Shown here in pieces: positions 59,672 to 64,000 of a DNA stretch of 64,000 nt. The first letter of the stretch is position 1. Every line of letters begins with the position of its first letter. Origin of the DNA: Lumbricus terrestris (lineage: Eukaryota; Annelida; Clitellata; Crassiclitellata; Lumbricidae); NCBI GenBank assembly GCA_949752735.1, contig OX457041.1:26466076-26530075 (forward strand), given 5' to 3'. The position numbers were made by a program, and so were the translations under genes. The notes under the pieces were generated by a model. That model was not told the origin of the DNA and did no database searches. It saw only the letters and a list, made by a program, of their open reading frames with translations.

Positions 59672-60132
59672 GCCGGTGACACGAAACGGAGTATCCCCCC
59701 TGAAAGCTATCCGGGGGGATGAATTAATCTATCCCCCCGGATGGAATTAACCGGTCTATACTATCCGGAGGGATAAACCATTCTATCCCCTTTTTTGAAA
59801 AATGCGCATAATAAAAAAATGTATGCCGTAATCAAAATTTAAAGTGACTCTAATTGTTTTAAGTGTCCTAAGCAATGCTCAGATAAAGGCAACTCGAATT
59901 TATTTAGTGACGCTGAGTGTTTTTAAGTGTTTTAAATGTTTTGAGTGCTCTAAAAACAGGGCAAAACAAACTATCCAGTAGGACTAAACATACCTGTTAG
60001 TGTCATTGTTCAAAACAAAGCAGTTGAAAATCAATTTGCAAAACAAAATACACGCGGAAGCGGTTTCTTCGACTTTTTCTAATTTGGGGGGATACAATTA
60101 ATACGGGGGATACTCTATTTCGTGACACCGGC
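59672..60132. mobile_element. TIR element with GCCGGTG(A/T)CACGAAA ends
   Basis: A 461-bp segment. The left end GCCGGTGACACGAAACGGAG pairs with the inverse of the right end, and GTATCCCCC is inverted next to both. Further CCGGGGGGAT palindromes lie inside the left half. I see no clear target duplication. Confidence 0.7.
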
Positions 60133-60933
60133 AAAGTTGGCGCATACTTTAGGAAAGTGTCGGCAAGAATAGACTATAGGAGGAATCTGGATAAAGTTTG
60201 TGAATTAAATAACTGTGTTTTAAACGTTTACTTAATGAACCGTGAGTGGCGAGAGCGTGCATATATAGTGCACCATGCAGCGAGAGTGACGAAAGGAGGG
60301 TAAAGAGTGAGAATGGAGAAAAAAGGGAGTGAGAGAGTTCTCAACAGAATTCATACTAAATTTGTATCTTGGGAACGGGTACAGAAAGCCGAGAAAAAGA
60401 AGAGAACTGAGAAGTGTGGACCAAAGAATAGTCACCACCACTTTTTCGAGGAAAGTTGCGCCCATGGGCATATATGCGTAAAGTTCTATTGAGACTATTG
60501 TGACGGTGGTGTCCAGTCACCACCACTTTTGAAAGTGGTGATGATTGTCACCACCACTTTTTGGTCCGACAAAGAAATATTTTTTAGAAACATGAAAGCA
60601 TTTGGCTAAGATTAATTTAGGTTTAAATGTTTGGTCTATATAATAGAGTTTAATAAAATATCCGAAGTGATGTCTGTTTCTTTCCTTGTTTGCCTATCTG
60701 TCTGAAATTAGCATTCCTGTTAAATGAGCTTCATGGCTTAGCCAGATGAATACCAGTCACTTCGTTTACGCAAGGAACAACTACCTGGGGGCATTGCAAG
60801 AGGGATGTACCGATAGACACAGACAGACAGTTGACTCGCTTGCACAACACACTAGTACTGTAGGCCTACAGTATTTAGGGAAGGGATGGAGAGGACAATG
60901 AGGGAAGAGGCAGAGGCACTGAGTAGAGGCATT
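60133..60933. other. No gene; hairpin-rich repeat copy
   Basis: Contains GGTGGTGTCCAGTCACCACC (about 60503-60522) and further CACCACCACTTTTT copies at 60431 and 60554. It is the second copy of the segment at 59321-59407. Confidence 0.5.
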
Positions 60934-61165
60934 GTGGGGCGCGGTGGTGTAGTGGTGGGCGCCATGAAGCCGGAAGGTTCGAGGTTCGAATCCACCTCAA
61001 GTCGCCGCGTAGGGACCTTGGGCAAGTCCTTCACTCGCAATTGCTCAGCGCTTCGGTGTGAAACTCCGAAGCAGTGTCCGCTCTGCAGTCGGGAGCGCCT
61101 CTGAGTAGTGAGCTTGAAAGGGCACTATAACAAGTGCACATACAAACAAACAAATACAAACAAAA
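60934..61165 (+). repeat. tRNA-headed CORE-SINE, copy 2
   Basis: Same layout as copy 1: GTGGTGTAGTGG, then GGTTCGAATCC, then GACCTTGGGCAAGTCCTTCA, which is an even better core match. The tail is CAAACAAACAAATACAAACA. It is followed directly by the hexamer microsatellite, which may have grown from the tail. Confidence 0.88.
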
Positions 61166-61167
61166 CT

Positions 61168-61272
61168 GAGGAAGAGGCAGAGGCAGAGGCAGAGGCAGAG
61201 GCAGAGGCAGAGGCAGAGGCAGAGGCAGAGGCAGAGGCAGAGGCAGAGGCAGAGGCAGAGGCAGAGGCAGAG

Positions 61273-61302
<30 letters not shown>
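61168..61302. repeat. (GAGGCA)n hexamer microsatellite
   Basis: About 22 perfect GAGGCA units. The Glu-Ala frame on one strand and the Ser-Ala frame on the other are artefacts. Confidence 0.97.
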
Positions 61303-61303
<1 letters not shown>

Positions 61304-61434
61304 AGGCAGAAGTAAGTGTATGCATGTTAAGGAGGTAATTTAAACCGTCTTTACTCAGAGTCTACTCAGCTAGTGCGCACTCGTAATCGTTGGAATACAG
61401 AACAAGCGCACTTAGAGTAAGAAATAAGAATCAA

Positions 61435-61551
61435 TCCAAATAAATATACCACTTCCAAATAAAAATCACTTCCAAATAATAATACTTCCAAAAAGCACCA
61501 TTTTCAAATTAATGCTACCTACAAAAGATCACTGAAAAAATAAAAGCTAAG
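61435..61551. repeat. Degenerate (CACTTCCAAATAAA) satellite, left piece
   Basis: Repeated ACTTCCAAATAA words with variable spacers. The same repeat resumes at 63751 after the long-TIR element. Confidence 0.75.
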
Positions 61552-61560
61552 AAGATACCC

Positions 61561-63741
61561 TAGGGCTGTCCAGAAAAACAAAAAGTTTCAGAAAACAAAA
61601 CACCCATACTCAAGTTTTTCCCATGCTTTTATTCATGTGTGGCCTACAGATATTTTTTCAGAATTTTAAAATGTCATCCTAGGGTCCCTCATGGCCCCTG
61701 AACTTAGAGACCGATTTTGGTAGAAATCGCATGTATTTTCAATACGAACAACTGATAGCGAAGCAGATAGGACTCACAGTTGCACTATTAGACATCAAAC
61801 TGATATAATTTTCATTACTCTTGACTAATCAGCAATAAAACAAGTTGAAATGTACTATCTGAGCAATTTAGGGGCCGTCCATAAATGATGTCATGCAATT
61901 TAAGACGATTTTTTTTACCCCGAACCCCCTCGTTACACGTCGTCACAAAATTCATGCGTTATCTAGTAAGAAACTGTCACAAATAGTCGCAGATGTGTGA
62001 CCCGACCCCTCCCCGGGGTGCTTAACGTCATTTATGGACGGTCCTCAATGAAGTACCAATACGCACCCGCCGCAGGCGTTGCATCATGTGGTTCACATCT
62101 CTATTGTTCACATAATGTTGGTAATGCGACTGTTGTGAAGGCCTTGACACAAAGCCTATATGCTTAAAGATGTTGACTCTCCAATAGCACCCAGATTTAC
62201 TCGTAGTGTCTTGCTTAATGTCTTCTTGTCAAAAGTTTGGAATTGCTTCATGTGCTCTTTGACATCTGCAAAGGCCATGGAGGATCTTTGTTCAGGATCG
62301 GTCGTAATAATGGTTGCGAAGTATGATCTAAGCTTCAGTCCATGCTCAGCTGTGTTGTTTGCTGATGCTCCAGCAGGATGATCTCTTGCTTTGTCCATGA
62401 CATGATTGATTTTAGTGTACCGTAGTTGATAATGGCAGTAACTTGCCAATACTGAAATTGATTTACTTGACAACCACCGATGGTACCCAGCCCCAGAGCA
62501 AGAATCCACAGGGTGGTTGGGATTTCAACCTACCAGTATTTCCTACAGACCCATAGTAAGGTATGTTTTTCACACACCAATTCCTAGTGGATCATAGACC
62601 AATACCCCCCGTTATTTGTACACAATTCTCACACTGGTGGTATTTCACGGAAGACACTGTTCCATTTGTACTTTTAAGCAAAAATCCCATGATAGCAAGA
62701 ATAATTAGCGACTCGCTTGTTAGCAACACCACTGCATGCCATCTACAAGCCTTCAAACAAGTTGCTCACGATACAACCTTAACGAAACCTAACTGACCCA
62801 GAATCACACACTCTGTTCTGACTGCTGGATATCATATCAGCAATGACTGGCTAGCTAAGCCAGCCAATCAATGGTCATGTGACAATACATACATCTCAGC
62901 TGAGAAATTGTTTTGTGCTGTAAAAGTTGTAAAGGACACAGCTGAGCATGAACTGAAGCTTATTATCAGACTTCGCAACCATTATTACGACCGATCTTGA
63001 ACAAAGATCCTCAATGGCCTTTACAGGGTGTCGAACAGCACATGAAGCTATACCAAACTTTAGGCAAGAAGACATTAAGCAAGGCACTACGAATAGTGTC
63101 CCGTAATCATAGTCCATAGGTGCTATTGGAGAGTCGACATCTTTAAGCATATAGGTTTTATGTCAAGGCATTCACAACAGTCGCATTACTAACATTATGT
63201 GAAAAAAGGGATATGAACCACATGATGCAACGCCTGCGGCGGGTGCATATTTGTACTTCATTGGGGACCGTCCATAACTGACGTCACGCACCTCGGGGAG
63301 GGGCCGGGTCACATATCTGTGACTATTTGTGACAGTTTCTTACTAGATATCGTAAGAATTTTGTGACGACGTGTAACGTGTTCGGGGTAAAAAATCGTCT
63401 TAAATTGCATGACGTCATTTATGGACGGCCCCTTATATTGCTCAGTTGGCACATTTCAACTTGTTTTAATGCTGATTAGTCAAGAGTAATGAAAATTATA
63501 TCAGTTTGATGTCTAATAGTGCAACTGTGAGTCCTATCTGCTTCGCTATCAGTTGTTCGTATTGAAAATACATGCGATTTCTACCAAAATCGGTCCCTAA
63601 GTTCAGGGGCCATGAGGGACCCTAGGATGACATTTTAAAATTCTGGAAAAAATATCCGTAGGCCACACATGAATAAAAGCATGGGAAAAAAACTTGAGTA
63701 TGGGTGTTTTCTGAAACTTTTTGTTTTTCTGGACAACCCTA
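61561..63741. mobile_element. Mutator-like long-TIR element, 9-bp duplication
   Basis: Ends TAGGGCTGTCCAG and the inverse CTGGACAACCCTA. The flanks AAGATACCC at 61552-61560 and 63742-63750 are identical, a 9-bp duplication. The inverted arms are about 800 bp each (61561 to about 62360, and about 62930 to 63741) and differ by scattered substitutions and indels. Long TIRs plus a 9-bp duplication are the Mutator-like (MULE) pattern. I could not recognise a transposase. Confidence 0.78.
62156..62509 (-). pseudogene. Unrecognised 117-codon frame in the long-TIR element
   Basis: An open frame crossing the inner edge of the left arm, with LASYCHYQLRYTKINHVMDK and EHMKQFQTFDKKTLSKTL. Part of the same coding-like sequence is repeated, broken, in the right arm (near 62935-63110, TAEHELKLI). 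It could be a relic of the element's own protein or of a captured host gene. I do not recognise it. Confidence 0.4.
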
Positions 63742-63750
63742 AAGATACCC

Positions 63751-64000
63751 CTTCTAAACAAATACCACATCCACCTGAAAAATCACTTCCAAATAAATAC
63801 CATTTTTAGATAGGACCTGTTAAAATATCATTTCCAAAACATACCACTTTCAAATAAATACCACTTTCAAATAATACAACTTCAAATTGAATACCATTTC
63901 CATATTAAAGCTACTTCCAAATGACTAGCCTACTAGCAATAAATACCATTTCCAAATAATACCACTTAAAAATAAATATTATACTTCCAAATAAATACCA
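63751..64000. repeat. Degenerate (CACTTCCAAATAAA) satellite, right piece
   Basis: ACCACTTTCAAATAAATACC and variants (CATTTCCAAATA) repeated about 12 times to the end of the window. Confidence 0.8.

Noticed and set aside
61108..61338. Glu-Ala repeat frame
   Set aside because: Product of the GAGGCA microsatellite next to the SINE.

Overview
This window comes from an animal nuclear genome. Coding sequence is sparse, is split by GT-AG introns, and is buried in transposons and simple repeats. I saw no operons, Shine-Dalgarno sites, CRISPR arrays or rRNA. The repeat mix (CR1/L2-like LINEs, piggyBac, hAT, mariner, Helitron, CORE-type SINEs) and the frequent octamer TAGGCCTA suggest a marine invertebrate, perhaps a deuterostome such as an echinoderm. 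That placement is a guess.

The main gene is a nucleobindin (NUCB, calnuc/nesfatin family) on the + strand that starts upstream of the window. Four internal exons are clear: 180-238 (EF-hand 1), 5457-5639 (linker and EF-hand 2), 6331-6438 (acidic coiled coil) and 11358-11460 (Gln-rich coiled coil). All junctions agree in phase. The last exon ends in phase 1, and three or four phase-1 terminal exons follow: 16611-16705, 28983-29326, 32578-32741 and perhaps 34303-34337. The two middle ones lie in a diverged tandem duplication (about 28.7-32.0 kb and 32.3-33.8 kb). The introns hold a piggyBac remnant split by a LINE (596-4933), a piggyBac MITE, a long-inverted-repeat element carrying a decayed protocadherin (6775-10506), a 12-bp minisatellite (10659-11356), a hAT-like MITE with an internal satellite (13668-14723), a Helitron (19206-20008) and a 5-kb hAT-like foldback element (23178-28220).

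From 34 to 48 kb I see no convincing gene. This part holds several MITEs with perfect 8-bp target duplications, a second Helitron (44960-45929), large microsatellites and a perfect 56-bp palindrome (46833-46888).

A second gene candidate is the 800-codon, GC-richer open frame on the - strand (48779-51181). It encodes a low-complexity, probably disordered protein that I do not recognise. Candidate promoter motifs lie upstream of it near 53.2-53.3 kb.

From 53.9 kb to the end the window is again repeats: hAT MITEs, a mariner remnant next to a tRNA-headed CORE-SINE, a second SINE copy, a hexamer microsatellite, and a Mutator-like long-TIR element with 9-bp target duplications (61561-63741) sitting inside a degenerate satellite.
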